Shown here: positions 51,765-61,196 of the stretch, piece by piece
Position numbering within the stretch: the first letter of the stretch is position 1
Layout of the letters: every line of letters starts with the position of its first letter
Assembly: GCF_000341085.1 (NCBI RefSeq)
Contig: NZ_ANBA01000020.1
Span: 62,001 to 126,000 of the forward strand
Direction of reading: 5' to 3'
DNA from: Nocardiopsis ganjiahuensis DSM 45031
GTDB lineage: Bacteria > Actinomycetota > Actinomycetes > Streptosporangiales > Streptosporangiaceae
DNA: 64,000 nucleotides
Translations under genes and position numbers: made by a program
Notes under the pieces: model-generated
The model's input: only the letters and a program-made list of their open reading frames with translations
The model's database searches: none
What the model was told of the DNA's origin: nothing

Positions 51765-52706
51765 TCAGCGCAGGGGTTCGGGGCCCTTGGTGCCCGAAGG
51801 ACTGCTGGTCGGAGGGGTGTCGTCCGCGGAGTAGTCGTTGAAGTGCGTGTCCACTCCGGCTTCCCGCAGCTCCTGCCGGAGCATCTCGCGGGTCTCCTCG
51901 TCGTGGAGGTAGTCCAGCTCGGGACGCCTGGGCAGTCGGCCGTCACCGGAGGATCGGCCCATCGCCCGGCGGCGCAGCCACGGCACGAGGTGCTGGCGCG
52001 CCCAGCGGCGGCCCTCGCGGCGGCGCAGGATCACGGGCAGCTGCTGCGGCGGGGTCGACCAGGGGTCGGCCCAGGTCTCGGGCGGGCCCATCGGGTGGCC
52101 GAGCAGGTCGGCGACGCGGGCCGCGATGATCTGGTGGCCGGCGCCGTTGGGGTGCAGCCGGTCGTCGCTCCAGGCCCGGGGGTCGTTGAGGGCGTTGAGC
52201 GCCCACAGGTCGACGATCTCGGTGCCGGTGCGCTCGGCCACGGCGCGCATGTGCATGCTGAACACCGCGATGCGGCCCCGGTACAGGCGCAGCACCGGGA
52301 TCCACCCGGTGTCGTGCCCGGCGAGGATGACGACCCGGATACCGGCGTCGCGGAGCTGCCGCACGCCCCACTCGAACGTCTCGGCCAGCTCGTCCAGGTC
52401 GCCCCCCGGGCGCAGGACGTCGTTGCCGCCGCCGAGGACGGTGACCAGGTCCGGCTTCCAGTCCAGGGTCTGTTCGAGCTGTTCGCCGAAGATGTGCTTC
52501 ATCCGGCGGCCACGCACACCGAGGTTGGCGTAGCGGAAGTCCGGGGAGAGGGTGCCCAGGTGTTCCGCGAGGCGGTCCGCGAACCCCCGGTACTCGCCGC
52601 CGGGGCCGCTGTCGTCCTCCATGCCCTCTGTGATGCTGTCACCGATCGCCACGTAGGACCGGATCAGCTCCGGTCTGTCAGCGGGCGCAGCAGCCGGGGG
52701 ATTCAT
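51765..52706 (-). CDS. SGNH/GDSL-family hydrolase
   Basis: 313 residues. SGNH blocks: GDSITEG (nucleophile Ser), the Gly region NLGVRGRR, GGGND, and DRLHPNGAGH with the catalytic Asp/His. No signal peptide, so an intracellular esterase/lipase. A conserved Arg-rich tail of about 95 residues after the catalytic domain is of unknown role. ATG at 52706 lacks a good ribosome site; in-frame GTG (52721) and TTG (52730) are alternatives. Confidence 0.85.
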   Translation of the reverse strand: MNPPAAAPADRPELIRSYVAIGDSITEGMEDDSGPGGEYRGFADRLAEHLGTLSPDFRYANLGVRGRRMKHIFGEQLEQTLDWKPDLVTVLGGGNDVLRPGGDLDELAETFEWGVRQLRDAGIRVVILAGHDTGWIPVLRLYRGRIAVFSMHMRAVAERTGTEIVDLWALNALNDPRAWSDDRLHPNGAGHQIIAARVADLLGHPMGPPETWADPWSTPPQQLPVILRRREGRRWARQHLVPWLRRRAMGRSSGDGRLPRRPELDYLHDEETREMLRQELREAGVDTHFNDYSADDTPPTSSPSGTKGPEPLR

Positions 52707-53400
52707 CTCAAGGTCTGTCACGTCAACCAATCATCCGGATCGACCGTCCCACGCCTGCCAAGCGCCGGGGTGCGCGGGAACGGAAGTCTTGGCGGGTCGC
52801 GGTGTGCCGCTGGCCCGAATGTCCGAGCACCGTCGGCCCCGGGGTCGGCCGCGCTGCGGCCACCCGGCCGAAGGGCGCTCGGGCGAGGACAGTGCCCGTC
52901 CAGCATACCCGCGCCCGACGTCAGCGCGCCGGGCTCGTGTGTGCCGGAGCTCTCCGGTTCGTCCTCCTCCACCGGACCCCCGGCCACGGGACCGCGTCCC
53001 CAACGGAACGACACGTCGCGCGGGAGGCACCGTGGGAACAACGCCCGAAGGACGCGGGAAGAGCCAAAAGTCCGATATGAGGTAGATCACAATCTTTCGA
53101 AGATTTTTGACGTTAATCTCCTCTATCACGGTGATCACACGCTGTGGTCACCCTCCGGTATCGGCCCACCGGGTCGGCCTGGGACTACCCATGGGGGCCC
53201 GGGGCACGTACGATCTCGGAGAAGTGCTCACGGCACCCCTGTCCCTCGGCCGGCCGTGCCCCTCACACGAAACAGCCGAGTAGGTTCAAGACCCGTCCTC
53301 CTCCGGGTCAAGGGCGCGTACTGTGGTGCATCGAACCGAAGGCCCGTGCGGTTCCTCCCCAATTCACGTGCAGACACCAGGAGGTCGAGGTCCCCAGCGG
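52707..53400. other. long intergenic region with AT-rich island
   Basis: About 690 bases with no believable gene. An AT-rich stretch at 53065-53140 stands out from the GC-rich background and probably holds a promoter for the large gene to the right; it ends in the inverted repeat at 53130-53152. Confidence 0.5.
53130..53152. promoter_or_regulatory. inverted repeat in the AT-rich promoter region
   Basis: GGTGATCACA-cgc-TGTGGTCACC, nine of ten pairs, 248 bases before the start of the large unknown gene. Operator-like; regulator unknown. Confidence 0.45.
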
Positions 53401-55707
53401 ATGAACGCCGTCTCTCCGATCTGCCTCGTCGACCTCGCACCCGCCCTGCGGTGGTCGAGGTCGCCGGACGTGGCACCCCTGCTCCACCATGACCGTCTGA
53501 TCGACGGCTGGTGGCACTCGCTGCCCGTCGCCCGTGTCCTGGACATCGCCGGACCTCCCTGGCTCGCGAACGGACTGGCCCGCCTCGCGGTGGAACAGTG
53601 GGGACACGTCGCCCTCTCCGAGTTCCTGCCGAGCCTGCGCACCCAGCCCGTGGACTGCTCCGACCTGGCCGAACCCGTCCGCGGCGCGGTGGTCACCGCC
53701 GCCGGGAACTGGGACCGCCTCATCTCGACCAGCCCTCAGGCGATGCACGAGTGGCACCTCCAGGGCTGCGGCGTCCTCGACATCGTCAGCACCGTCGCCT
53801 GGCGCGCCCTCCAGCCCTGCTGTGAACTGCCCAGCGGCCCCACCCCCTCCCCCGCTCTCATGACGGAGGCCGTGCGCACCATCGCGCACTGGCTCCCCGA
53901 TTCAGCACCCGAACACGTGCGCAACGCGCTCGACTACCTCAACGCCGCGACGGGCACGAGCGGGGCGCCCGACCTCGCCGAGAGCACCGGAGACGGCTCC
54001 GTGCCGCCGCAGACACCGGCCACCCGTGCGATCCGGACCCTGAGGGCCCTGCGCGCCCAGCAGGACCAGCCTCCGGGCGAGCACCAGCCCTCCCCCGAGG
54101 CCGAGGCCCCCGCCGCGGTCGGCGGCATGGTCAGCTCCGCGGCGATGCTCCCCGGGGCGGCGATCGGCGCCGAGACGGTGGACGTGGACGCCCGGATCGC
54201 GGCGTCCAACGGCGTGGGCGACCTGCGTTCGCAGTTCCGGAGCTCGCTCCTGGGCCCCGGCCGCACCCTGCGCCGCCCCAGCTTCAGCCGGACCAAGGCG
54301 CCCCGCCCCGAGCAGGCGGAGGAGCGTCCCGCCCCGCACGTCCTGGGCCGGCACCCCCTGGTGGACCAGGTCGAGGAGATGTTCCGCTCCTGGCCCGACC
54401 TCGAACGCACGGTGGCCGCCGAACGGCTCTTCGCCACGGACCCGATCAGCATCCGCGTGCTCTCCGAGCAGATAGCGGTGGACGTGACCGAGATCCGCGG
54501 AGCGCAGCGCAAGGTCGAGGAACGACTGCTGCGCTGGCTCGGTTCCCCCGAGGGCAGCACCATAACCAAACACCTCCGGGAGCTGTCCGAACAGCTCGGT
54601 TCGGCGACCACCATCGACCGGCTCATCAACGCGCACCCGGACCACCCGGTGGAGGTGCCCACGCTGCACACTCCCCTGTGGCGCGTGATCATCACCCTGT
54701 TCACCGACCGCCGCATGCACAACGGCTGGCTCATCGCCGACGACCCGAACCGGTTGCGCTGGCAGACCCGTGAGCTGCTGGGCGGCACCCCCAACCTGAC
54801 CGAGGCGGGGATCCGGCTGGGCCGGATCGGCATCCGCCAGCAGGAGCTGCGCGCCTGGCTGCTGAGCACCCCCGGGGTGAGCCTGCGTGACGGACACGTG
54901 CACGTGGACACCTCGGTGCCCATGGAGGCTCCCAGCGGCGGTCACTCGCCCGAGGAATCCGGCGCCACGACCGAGAACGGGCTGCCCATCCGGCGCCGGC
55001 CCGACGGCCAACCCGCTCCCGCCGAGCCCGCCCTGTCCGGAGCCGACCAGGGCTACCAGCAAAGACCCGGCCCCGACCAGGGTGGTTACCAGCCCGGTCA
55101 CGCCCCCGTCCCCATGTCGGTGCCCCCTTCCCCGGTCGTGGTCCACGCACCCCAGACCCGCCCCGGAGCCAGCGACCCGGCCACCTCGGCCCGCTGCTTC
55201 CGTGCCCCGGACGGGCGCTGGTGGCACCGCATCGACATCACCGCCGACCACCTCAACGGCGCCCCGGTGGCCGTCCCCACCGGCTACGCCACCCACCTGG
55301 GCCTGCAGCCCGGCCGGTTGCTGTGCCTGACCGCCCCCGGCGCGGACCTGCTGGTGCTGGTCTGGCGTGACCAGCCGGCCTTCGACTCCCTGCGCCCGCT
55401 TCTGCGCCGCCAGGCCGCCCAGCCGGGCGACCGCATGTTCATCACGGTCTCCGGCGACCGTCTGGACGCGCGCAAGCTGCCCGCCAACGATCTCAGCGGG
55501 CACCCGCCGGCCGCCCGTGCCCTGCACCTGATCGGTTACACCGCACCGGCCTCCACCGACGAGGCGCTCAGGATCCTGTCCCGCCGGATCACCGACCACG
55601 GGGACGAGTCCCTGGCGGACCCCCAGGCGCTGCTGGACGCGCTGTCCCTGCGCGGGGACGACGACATCGCCGGTGAACTGCGCGCGGGGATGTTCGCCGC
55701 GCACTGA
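53401..55707 (+). CDS. large hypothetical actinobacterial protein with HTH-like middle
   Basis: 768 residues, not recognised as a named family. An N-terminal helical domain (about 1-190), a low-complexity Pro/Glu segment, then a sigma-region-4-like or HTH segment (about 325-450; SWPDLERTVAAERLFATDPISIRVLSEQIAVDVTEIRGAQRKVEERLL), a disordered Pro/Gln stretch (about 520-610) and a C-terminal beta-rich domain (about 610-768). No signal peptide or membrane segment. ATG at 53401 is the first ATG after GAGG-type ribosome elements; an in-frame GTG occurs upstream. Could be a regulatory or scaffold protein; no function is claimed. Confidence 0.65.
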   Translation: MNAVSPICLVDLAPALRWSRSPDVAPLLHHDRLIDGWWHSLPVARVLDIAGPPWLANGLARLAVEQWGHVALSEFLPSLRTQPVDCSDLAEPVRGAVVTAAGNWDRLISTSPQAMHEWHLQGCGVLDIVSTVAWRALQPCCELPSGPTPSPALMTEAVRTIAHWLPDSAPEHVRNALDYLNAATGTSGAPDLAESTGDGSVPPQTPATRAIRTLRALRAQQDQPPGEHQPSPEAEAPAAVGGMVSSAAMLPGAAIGAETVDVDARIAASNGVGDLRSQFRSSLLGPGRTLRRPSFSRTKAPRPEQAEERPAPHVLGRHPLVDQVEEMFRSWPDLERTVAAERLFATDPISIRVLSEQIAVDVTEIRGAQRKVEERLLRWLGSPEGSTITKHLRELSEQLGSATTIDRLINAHPDHPVEVPTLHTPLWRVIITLFTDRRMHNGWLIADDPNRLRWQTRELLGGTPNLTEAGIRLGRIGIRQQELRAWLLSTPGVSLRDGHVHVDTSVPMEAPSGGHSPEESGATTENGLPIRRRPDGQPAPAEPALSGADQGYQQRPGPDQGGYQPGHAPVPMSVPPSPVVVHAPQTRPGASDPATSARCFRAPDGRWWHRIDITADHLNGAPVAVPTGYATHLGLQPGRLLCLTAPGADLLVLVWRDQPAFDSLRPLLRRQAAQPGDRMFITVSGDRLDARKLPANDLSGHPPAARALHLIGYTAPASTDEALRILSRRITDHGDESLADPQALLDALSLRGDDDIAGELRAGMFAAH

Positions 55708-55716
55708 CCCTCTGAA

Positions 55717-55765
55717 GACACGAGAGAACCCCCGGACGGCCGCCGTCCGGGGGTTCTCTCGTGTC
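55717..55765. terminator. long perfect terminator hairpin
   Basis: A 23-bp perfect stem, GACACGAGAGAACCCCCGG.. paired with its complement ending at 55765, loop CCG, 10 bases after the large gene. Among the strongest terminators in the window. Confidence 0.9.
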
Positions 55766-55834
55766 CGGGGGAGGATTCCGGGCCGGCCCGGGCCCGGACG
55801 GGGCCGCGGGGGTACCACCCGGCAGCAGAAAGAT

Positions 55835-55853
55835 ATAGGTTAGCCTTACCTAA
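55835..55853. promoter_or_regulatory. iron box (DmdR1/IdeR-type)
   Basis: ATAGGTTAGCCTTACCTAA matches 16 of 19 positions of the actinobacterial iron-box consensus TTAGGTTAGGCTAACCTAA. It ends ten bases before the GTG of the next gene, so iron should repress it. Confidence 0.8.
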
Positions 55854-55863
55854 TAGATTTGAG

Positions 55864-56622
55864 GTGGTCCTCCTGCTGCCGTACCCGAACTCCCTCACGC
55901 CCTCCCCCGCCGAGCGGGCGCGCTCCGTCCTCTCCCGACCCAACCCGGCCACGGTCACCGGCGCCGACGTCTCCCTGCACCTGACCGGAGCCGTCTGCCA
56001 CACCACGTCCGAAGGCGAGGTCACGCTTCTGGTCCCCGACCAGCACCGCGTCCTGGCCGAGATCGGCGGGGACACCCTGGAGGCCACCGTCGAGTTCACC
56101 GACACCGCCCCGGTGGACCTGCGCGACCCGACCCGCTCCCTGCTGTGGGTCAGCGGCGGCCTGAGCGTCCCCTCCCTCTCCGACGCCCGCGACCGCGCGC
56201 TCTCCGTCCTGGCCGACGACCCCGACGAGCGCCTGCTCGACCTCGGGCACGGCCGCACCATGGTCGTCATCGACCCCCACCTGGTCGTCCACTCCGACCA
56301 CGACGGCTGCCACCTGCTGCGCCCGGAGGAGTTCACGGACGCCGCCGCGGACCCCCTCGGCCGCTGGGAGGGTCCCTGGCTGCGCCACCTGGAGGACGAC
56401 CACCCCGACGTCCTCCGGGCCCTGGTCACCCGGTGCGCCACCCCGCTCCCCCAGGGCCGGCCGCGCCCGCTCGGTGTGGACCGCCACGGGCTCCGGCTGC
56501 GCCTGGAGGGCCCCGACGGCGACCACGACGTCCGGATCCCGTTCCGCAGGCCCGCCCGCACCCCGCACGACGTCGCCCACGAGGTCCAGGAGATGGCCGG
56601 TCTCGACCAGCACCGGTGCTGA
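55864..56622 (+). CDS. DUF2470-type protein, iron-regulated
   Basis: 252 residues with two repeats of a split-barrel-like unit; the C-terminal part (RHGLRLRLEGPDGDHDVRIPFRRPARTPHDVAHEVQEM) matches the DUF2470 domain found in actinobacteria and in the tail of haem-degrading HugZ-like proteins. Haem or iron handling is suggested by the iron box and the family, not shown. GTG at 55864 lies very close to the box and no ribosome site is evident, so the message may be nearly leaderless. Confidence 0.7.
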   Translation: MVLLLPYPNSLTPSPAERARSVLSRPNPATVTGADVSLHLTGAVCHTTSEGEVTLLVPDQHRVLAEIGGDTLEATVEFTDTAPVDLRDPTRSLLWVSGGLSVPSLSDARDRALSVLADDPDERLLDLGHGRTMVVIDPHLVVHSDHDGCHLLRPEEFTDAAADPLGRWEGPWLRHLEDDHPDVLRALVTRCATPLPQGRPRPLGVDRHGLRLRLEGPDGDHDVRIPFRRPARTPHDVAHEVQEMAGLDQHRC

Positions 56623-56715
56623 GCGGGCGCCCGGAGGCGGCGGCGACCACGCAGGGCACCACCGGACGCCCGGACACGCGAGCCCCGCCACCGGAACCGG
56701 CGGCGGACAGCACGA

Positions 56716-56745
56716 CGGGCCGGGCCCCCTACAGGTCCCGGCCCG
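56716..56745. terminator. bidirectional terminator hairpin
   Basis: CGGGCCGGG / CCCGGCCCG with a 12-base loop, extended by GCAC/GTGC flanks, between the convergent DUF2470-type gene and sufT. Confidence 0.65.
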
Positions 56746-56763
56746 TGCTCCGACAGAATCGGA

Positions 56764-57141
56764 TCAGACGTTGAAGCCCAGCATGCGCAGCTGGTCCCGA
56801 CCGTCGTCGGTGATCTTGTCCGGACCCCACGGCGGCATCCAGACCCAGTTGATCTTGACCTCGCGCTCGAACTCTTCCAGGGCGCTGTTGGCCTGGTCCT
56901 CGATCACGTCGGTCAGCGGGCAGGCCGCGCTGGTCAGGGTCATGTCCAGGGTGATCGACGTGTCGTCGTGGTTCACCCCGTAGACCAGACCCAGGTCGAC
57001 GATGTTCACGCCGAGCTCGGGGTCGATCACGTCCTTGAGAGCCTCACCGATCTCCTCGGCCAGCGCCTCCTGTTCAGGGGAGAGCGGAGCGGCCTCGGGC
57101 TTCTCGGCGGTCTCGGTCGTCGTGGTCTCGTTGTCACTCAT
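56764..57141 (-). CDS. sufT: SUF-system assembly factor SufT (DUF59/MIP18)
   Basis: 125 residues: DPELGVNIVDLGLVYGV, SAACPL (reactive Cys) and WGPDKITDDGRDQLRMLGF are the SufT family markers. Helps mature iron-sulfur proteins. Directly after sufU and last in the suf operon; N-terminal 30 residues are a charged Thr/Glu tail. Confidence 0.93.
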   Translation of the reverse strand: MSDNETTTTETAEKPEAAPLSPEQEALAEEIGEALKDVIDPELGVNIVDLGLVYGVNHDDTSITLDMTLTSAACPLTDVIEDQANSALEEFEREVKINWVWMPPWGPDKITDDGRDQLRMLGFNV

Positions 57142-57615
57142 TCAGGCGCCTTCCTTCTCCAAGGACTGCGACACCGCGTCCTTCCAGGCCATCCACCCCA
57201 GCAGGGCGCACTTGATCCGAGCCGGGTACTTGGACACACCGACGAACGCCACGGCGTCCTCCAGCACGTCCTCGTCCGGCTCACCCTTGCCCTTGGACTG
57301 CATCAACTCGGTGAACGCGTCCAGGGTCGTCATGCCCTCGGCCACCGTCCTGCCGATGAGCAGGTCGGTGAGCACCGAGGTGCTGGCCTGGCTGATCGAA
57401 CAGCCCATCCCCTCGTAGGAGACGTCGCTGACGACGGCCTTCTCGTCCAGCTCCGAACCGGGGGCGGGGGTCAGCGCCACCCGGAGCGTCACCTCGTCCC
57501 CGCAGGTGGGGTTGATGTGGTGCGCCTCGGCGTTGTGCGGATCCCGCAGCCCCTTGTGGTGCGGGTTCCGGTAGTGGTCCAGGATGATTTCCTGGTACAT
57601 CGCGTCCAACTGCAT
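57142..57615 (-). CDS. sufU: SufU zinc-dependent sulfur transfer protein
   Basis: 157 residues, IscU-fold: Cys residues in NPTCGDEVTL, GMGCSISQAS and KCALLGW plus Asp in the first motif form the zinc/sulfur site of Gram-positive SufU. Accepts sulfur from SufS. Immediately upstream of sufT. Confidence 0.95.
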   Translation of the reverse strand: MQLDAMYQEIILDHYRNPHHKGLRDPHNAEAHHINPTCGDEVTLRVALTPAPGSELDEKAVVSDVSYEGMGCSISQASTSVLTDLLIGRTVAEGMTTLDAFTELMQSKGKGEPDEDVLEDAVAFVGVSKYPARIKCALLGWMAWKDAVSQSLEKEGA

Positions 57616-57635
57616 GGTCAGGCAGAATCCTCGTA

Positions 57636-58934
57636 CTAGGCCCTGGTCCCGAAGAACCTCTGGGCGGCCCGGATGGCCTCCACGAGCGCGTCCACGTCCT
57701 CCAACGTGTTGTAGAGGTAGAAGGACGCACGCGTGGACGCGACGATACCGAGCTTGCGGTGCAGCGGCCAGGCACAGTGGTGTCCCACCCGAACCTCGAC
57801 GCCCTTGTCGTCCAGGACCTGGCCCAGGTCGTGCGGGTGGATGTCGTCCACCACGAACGACACCGCGCCGCCGCGGTCCACGGCCTCGGTCGGGCCCACG
57901 ATCCGCACGCCCTCGATCGCTCCCACGTGCTTGAGGGCGTACTCGGTGAGCGTGTGCTCGTGCGCGGCGACCCGGTCCATGCCCACCTTCGACAGGTAGT
58001 CACAGGCCGCGGCCAGACCGACGGCCTGCGGGGCCATCGGCACACCGGCCTCGAAGCGCTGCGGCGGGTCCGCCCAGGTGGAGTGGCTCATGTGCACCAC
58101 GCCGATCATCGAACCGCCGCTGATGAACGGCGGCATGGCCGCGAGCAGCTCCCGGCGCCCCCAGAGCACGCCGATCCCGTTGGGACCGAGCATCTTGTGC
58201 CCCGAGAAGGCCAGGAAGTCCACGTCCAGCGCGCTGACGTCCACCGGCATGTGCGGAACCGACTGGCAGGCGTCCAGCAGCACCATCGCGCCGACCTCGC
58301 GGGCCCGGGCGGTAACGGTACCGACCGGGTTCACGGTGCCGAGCACGTTGGACTGGTGCGCGAAGGCCACCAGCTTGGTGCGCTCGTTGACCAGCTCGTC
58401 GAGGTCCGACAGGTCCAGGCGACCTTCCTCGGTCACCGGGAACCAGCGGAGCGTCGCGCCGGTGCGCTGGCAGAGCTGCTGCCAGGGCACCAGGTTGGCG
58501 TGGTGCTCCATCTCGGTCACGACGATCTCGTCGCCGGGGCCGACCTGGAAGCCGCGCAGGCCATCGTCGGCCGTGGCGGCGTTGCTCATCGCGTACGCGA
58601 CCAGGTTCACCGCCTCGGTGGCGTTCTTGGTGAACACCACCTCGTCGGCGTCGGCACCGATGAAACGGGCGATCGTCTCCCGGGCGGACTCGTAGGCGTC
58701 GGTGGCCTCCTCCGCGAGCTGGTGCGCCCCACGGTGCACCGCAGCGTTGTGGCGCTCGTAGAACCCGCGCTCGGCGTCCAGCACCTGGCGCGGTTTCTGC
58801 GAGGTCGCCCCGGAGTCGAGGTACACCAACGGGCGCTCGTCACGGACGGTCCGGGAGAGGATCGGAAAGTCCTCCCGGATCGCCTGCGTGTCGAGCAGAC
58901 CGGTGTCGGGCCGACCGGGCTCGCGGAGGGTCAT
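57636..58934 (-). CDS. sufS: cysteine desulfurase SufS
   Basis: 432 residues, class V PLP enzyme: Schiff-base lysine in FSGHKMLGPNGIGVLWG, catalytic Cys in RVGHHCAWP. Supplies sulfur to SufU. Two bases after sufC. Confidence 0.96.
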   Translation of the reverse strand: MTLREPGRPDTGLLDTQAIREDFPILSRTVRDERPLVYLDSGATSQKPRQVLDAERGFYERHNAAVHRGAHQLAEEATDAYESARETIARFIGADADEVVFTKNATEAVNLVAYAMSNAATADDGLRGFQVGPGDEIVVTEMEHHANLVPWQQLCQRTGATLRWFPVTEEGRLDLSDLDELVNERTKLVAFAHQSNVLGTVNPVGTVTARAREVGAMVLLDACQSVPHMPVDVSALDVDFLAFSGHKMLGPNGIGVLWGRRELLAAMPPFISGGSMIGVVHMSHSTWADPPQRFEAGVPMAPQAVGLAAACDYLSKVGMDRVAAHEHTLTEYALKHVGAIEGVRIVGPTEAVDRGGAVSFVVDDIHPHDLGQVLDDKGVEVRVGHHCAWPLHRKLGIVASTRASFYLYNTLEDVDALVEAIRAAQRFFGTRA

Positions 58935-58936
58935 GG

Positions 58937-59698
58937 TTACGCGCCCGCCTTCACGAACCGCTCGTAGCCGCCGGCCTCGAGGGCGTCGGCCAGCTCGGGG
59001 CCACCGGACTCGGCGATGCGACCGTCGGAGAAGACGTGCACGAAGTCCGGCTTCACGTAGTTGAGGATCCGGGTGTAGTGCGTGATGAGCATGACGCCGA
59101 GGTCGCTGTTGGCCTGGGCGCGGTTGATGCCCTCGGAGACGACCTTGAGCGCGTCGACGTCCAGGCCGGAGTCGGTCTCGTCCAGGATCGCGACCTTCGG
59201 CTTGAGCAGCTCGAGCTGGAGGATCTCGTGGCGCTTCTTCTCACCGCCGGAGAAACCCTCGTTGACGCCGCGGGCGGCGAAGGCCGAGTCGATGGACAGG
59301 TCCTTCATCGCGCCCTGGAGCTCCTTGGAGAACTGGCGGAGCTTGGGCGCCTCCCCGCGGACCGCGGTGACGGAGCTGCGGAGGAAGTTGGACATGGAGA
59401 CGCCGGGAACCTCGACCGGGTACTGCATGGCGAGGAAGACGCCGGCGCGGGCGCGCTCGTCCACCTCCATGTCGAGGATGTTCTCACCGTCGAGGAGGAC
59501 CTCGCCCTCGGTGATCTCGTAGCGCGGGTGGCCCGCGATCGCGTAGGCGAGGGTGGACTTGCCGGAGCCGTTGGGGCCCATGATGGCGTGGGTCTCACCG
59601 GAGTTGATGGTGATGTCAACGCCCTTGAGGATCTCCTGCCGCTCGTCCTCGTTGATGAGGACGTCGGCGCGCAGACCGCGGATTTCGAACTTCGTCAT
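58937..59698 (-). CDS. sufC: SUF ATPase SufC
   Basis: 253 residues: Walker A GPNGSGKST, signature FSGGEKKRHEI, Walker B VAILDETDSGLD. Soluble ABC-type ATPase that drives the SufBCD scaffold. Confidence 0.97.
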   Translation of the reverse strand: MTKFEIRGLRADVLINEDERQEILKGVDITINSGETHAIMGPNGSGKSTLAYAIAGHPRYEITEGEVLLDGENILDMEVDERARAGVFLAMQYPVEVPGVSMSNFLRSSVTAVRGEAPKLRQFSKELQGAMKDLSIDSAFAARGVNEGFSGGEKKRHEILQLELLKPKVAILDETDSGLDVDALKVVSEGINRAQANSDLGVMLITHYTRILNYVKPDFVHVFSDGRIAESGGPELADALEAGGYERFVKAGA

Positions 59699-59706
59699 TT
59701 CAGGCC

Positions 59707-60042
59707 TCAGGAATTCTTCTCATCCAGCGACACGAGCACGTCGTCGCCGTCGATCTTCACGTCATAGGTGGGGACCGGCTGGGTCGCGGGCGGGTTGATC
59801 GACGCCCCCGAGCGCAGGTCGAAGCAGGAGCCGTGGAGCCAGCACTCGATGGTGCCGTCCTCGACCTCCCCTTCGGAGAGACGGACCTCAGCGTGCGAGC
59901 ACACGTCACGCAGGGCGAAGATCTCGCCCTCGTTGCGCACCAGCACGATGGGGGTCTCGTCGTCGGTCTCGATCCCCAGGGCCCCCTCCTCGGGGATCTC
60001 CCCGAGTTCGGCGACCTTGGTCCAGGCACGCGTCTCACTCAT
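59707..60042 (-). CDS. Rieske-type ferredoxin in the suf operon
   Basis: 111 residues with CSHAEVRL and CWLHGSCF, the C-x-H and C-x2-H ligands of a Rieske 2Fe-2S cluster. Found in actinobacterial suf operons between sufD and sufC; electron carrier role inferred. ATG at 60042 overlaps the sufD stop. Confidence 0.92.
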   Translation of the reverse strand: MSETRAWTKVAELGEIPEEGALGIETDDETPIVLVRNEGEIFALRDVCSHAEVRLSEGEVEDGTIECWLHGSCFDLRSGASINPPATQPVPTYDVKIDGDDVLVSLDEKNS

Positions 60043-61195
60043 GTGCGGCAAGCTTTCGCTCGACCTTCTCCATGACGTGGTCGCGCAGGTCCTGGTCGTC
60101 GATGCGGTTGACGATGTCCAGGAAGTAGCCGCGGATGATCAGGCGACGGGCCTCGTCCTCCGGGATCCCGCGCGAGCGCAGGTAGAAGAGGTGGATGTCG
60201 TCGAGCCGCCCGCTGGCGCTGGCGTGCCCCGCCCCCGCGACCTCACCGGTGAAGATCTCCAGGTTCGGGACCGAGTCCACCCGGGTGTCGTCGGAGAGCT
60301 GGAGGTTCCGGTTGTTCTCGTAGGAGTCGGTACCGGTGGTGCCCTCGCCGATGATCACGTCACCGATCCAGACAGCGTGGGCGTCCTTGCCGTTCAGCGC
60401 GCCCTTGTAGTCCACCCGGGAGCGGGTGTTGGACACGTTGTGGTCGATCAGCGAGCGGTGCTCGTGGTGCTGACCCTCACCGGCGAAGTAGAGGCCGTAC
60501 AGCTCGGCGTTGCCGCCGCGGCCCTCGTAGGACACGCGCGGCGAGAGCCGGACCAGGTCCCCGCCCAGGGTGATGACGACCGAGCGGAAGCTGGCGTCCT
60601 TGCCCACCCGGGCGTTGTGCTGGCTGACCTCGACGGCGTCGTGGTCCCACTCCTGGAGGCTGACCAGGGTGAGCCGGGCGCCGTCGCCGACGTGCACGTC
60701 GAGGCTGCCCGCGCGCACACCGGTGCCGGTGTTGGTGATGATCACCGTGGCCTCGGCGAGCGGCTTGACGTCGATGACCAGCTGCTCGAAGGCGGTGCCG
60801 CCGAGCCCCTTGCGGTCGATCGTGATCGGCTTGTCGGCGGCCAGCGACTGCGGAACGGTGACGACCGTGGCCTTCTCGAAGGAGGTGTAGGCCTGGGCGA
60901 TCACGCGGTTGACGGGAAGGCCCGCCTTGCCCAGGCGCTCGTCGTCGCGGCCGACGGTCTCGACGGTGACGCCCTCGGGGGCGTCCACGGCGATCTCGTC
61001 GGTGCCGTCGGCGACACCCTTCCAGTCGTGCAGCCCCTTGAGGCGACGCACCGGGGTGAAGCGCCACTCCTCCTCACGCCCGTTCGGGACGGGGAACGCG
61101 TCCACGTCCTGGGAACCGTGCGTGTCGAGCTTGGAGACGGGGATCTGCCCCAGCCCGTGGCTGTGCGCCTTGGGCTCAGTGTTCGCGGTCGTCAA
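60035..61195 (-). CDS. sufD: SUF scaffold subunit SufD
   Basis: 386 residues: SufBD beta-helix fold with GHASASGRLDDIHLFYLRSRGIPEDEARRLI near the C-terminus. Partner of SufB and SufC in cluster assembly. Follows the sufB stop by one base. Confidence 0.96.
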   Translation of the reverse strand: MTTANTEPKAHSHGLGQIPVSKLDTHGSQDVDAFPVPNGREEEWRFTPVRRLKGLHDWKGVADGTDEIAVDAPEGVTVETVGRDDERLGKAGLPVNRVIAQAYTSFEKATVVTVPQSLAADKPITIDRKGLGGTAFEQLVIDVKPLAEATVIITNTGTGVRAGSLDVHVGDGARLTLVSLQEWDHDAVEVSQHNARVGKDASFRSVVITLGGDLVRLSPRVSYEGRGGNAELYGLYFAGEGQHHEHRSLIDHNVSNTRSRVDYKGALNGKDAHAVWIGDVIIGEGTTGTDSYENNRNLQLSDDTRVDSVPNLEIFTGEVAGAGHASASGRLDDIHLFYLRSRGIPEDEARRLIIRGYFLDIVNRIDDQDLRDHVMEKVERKLAAHE

Positions 61196-61196
61196 C

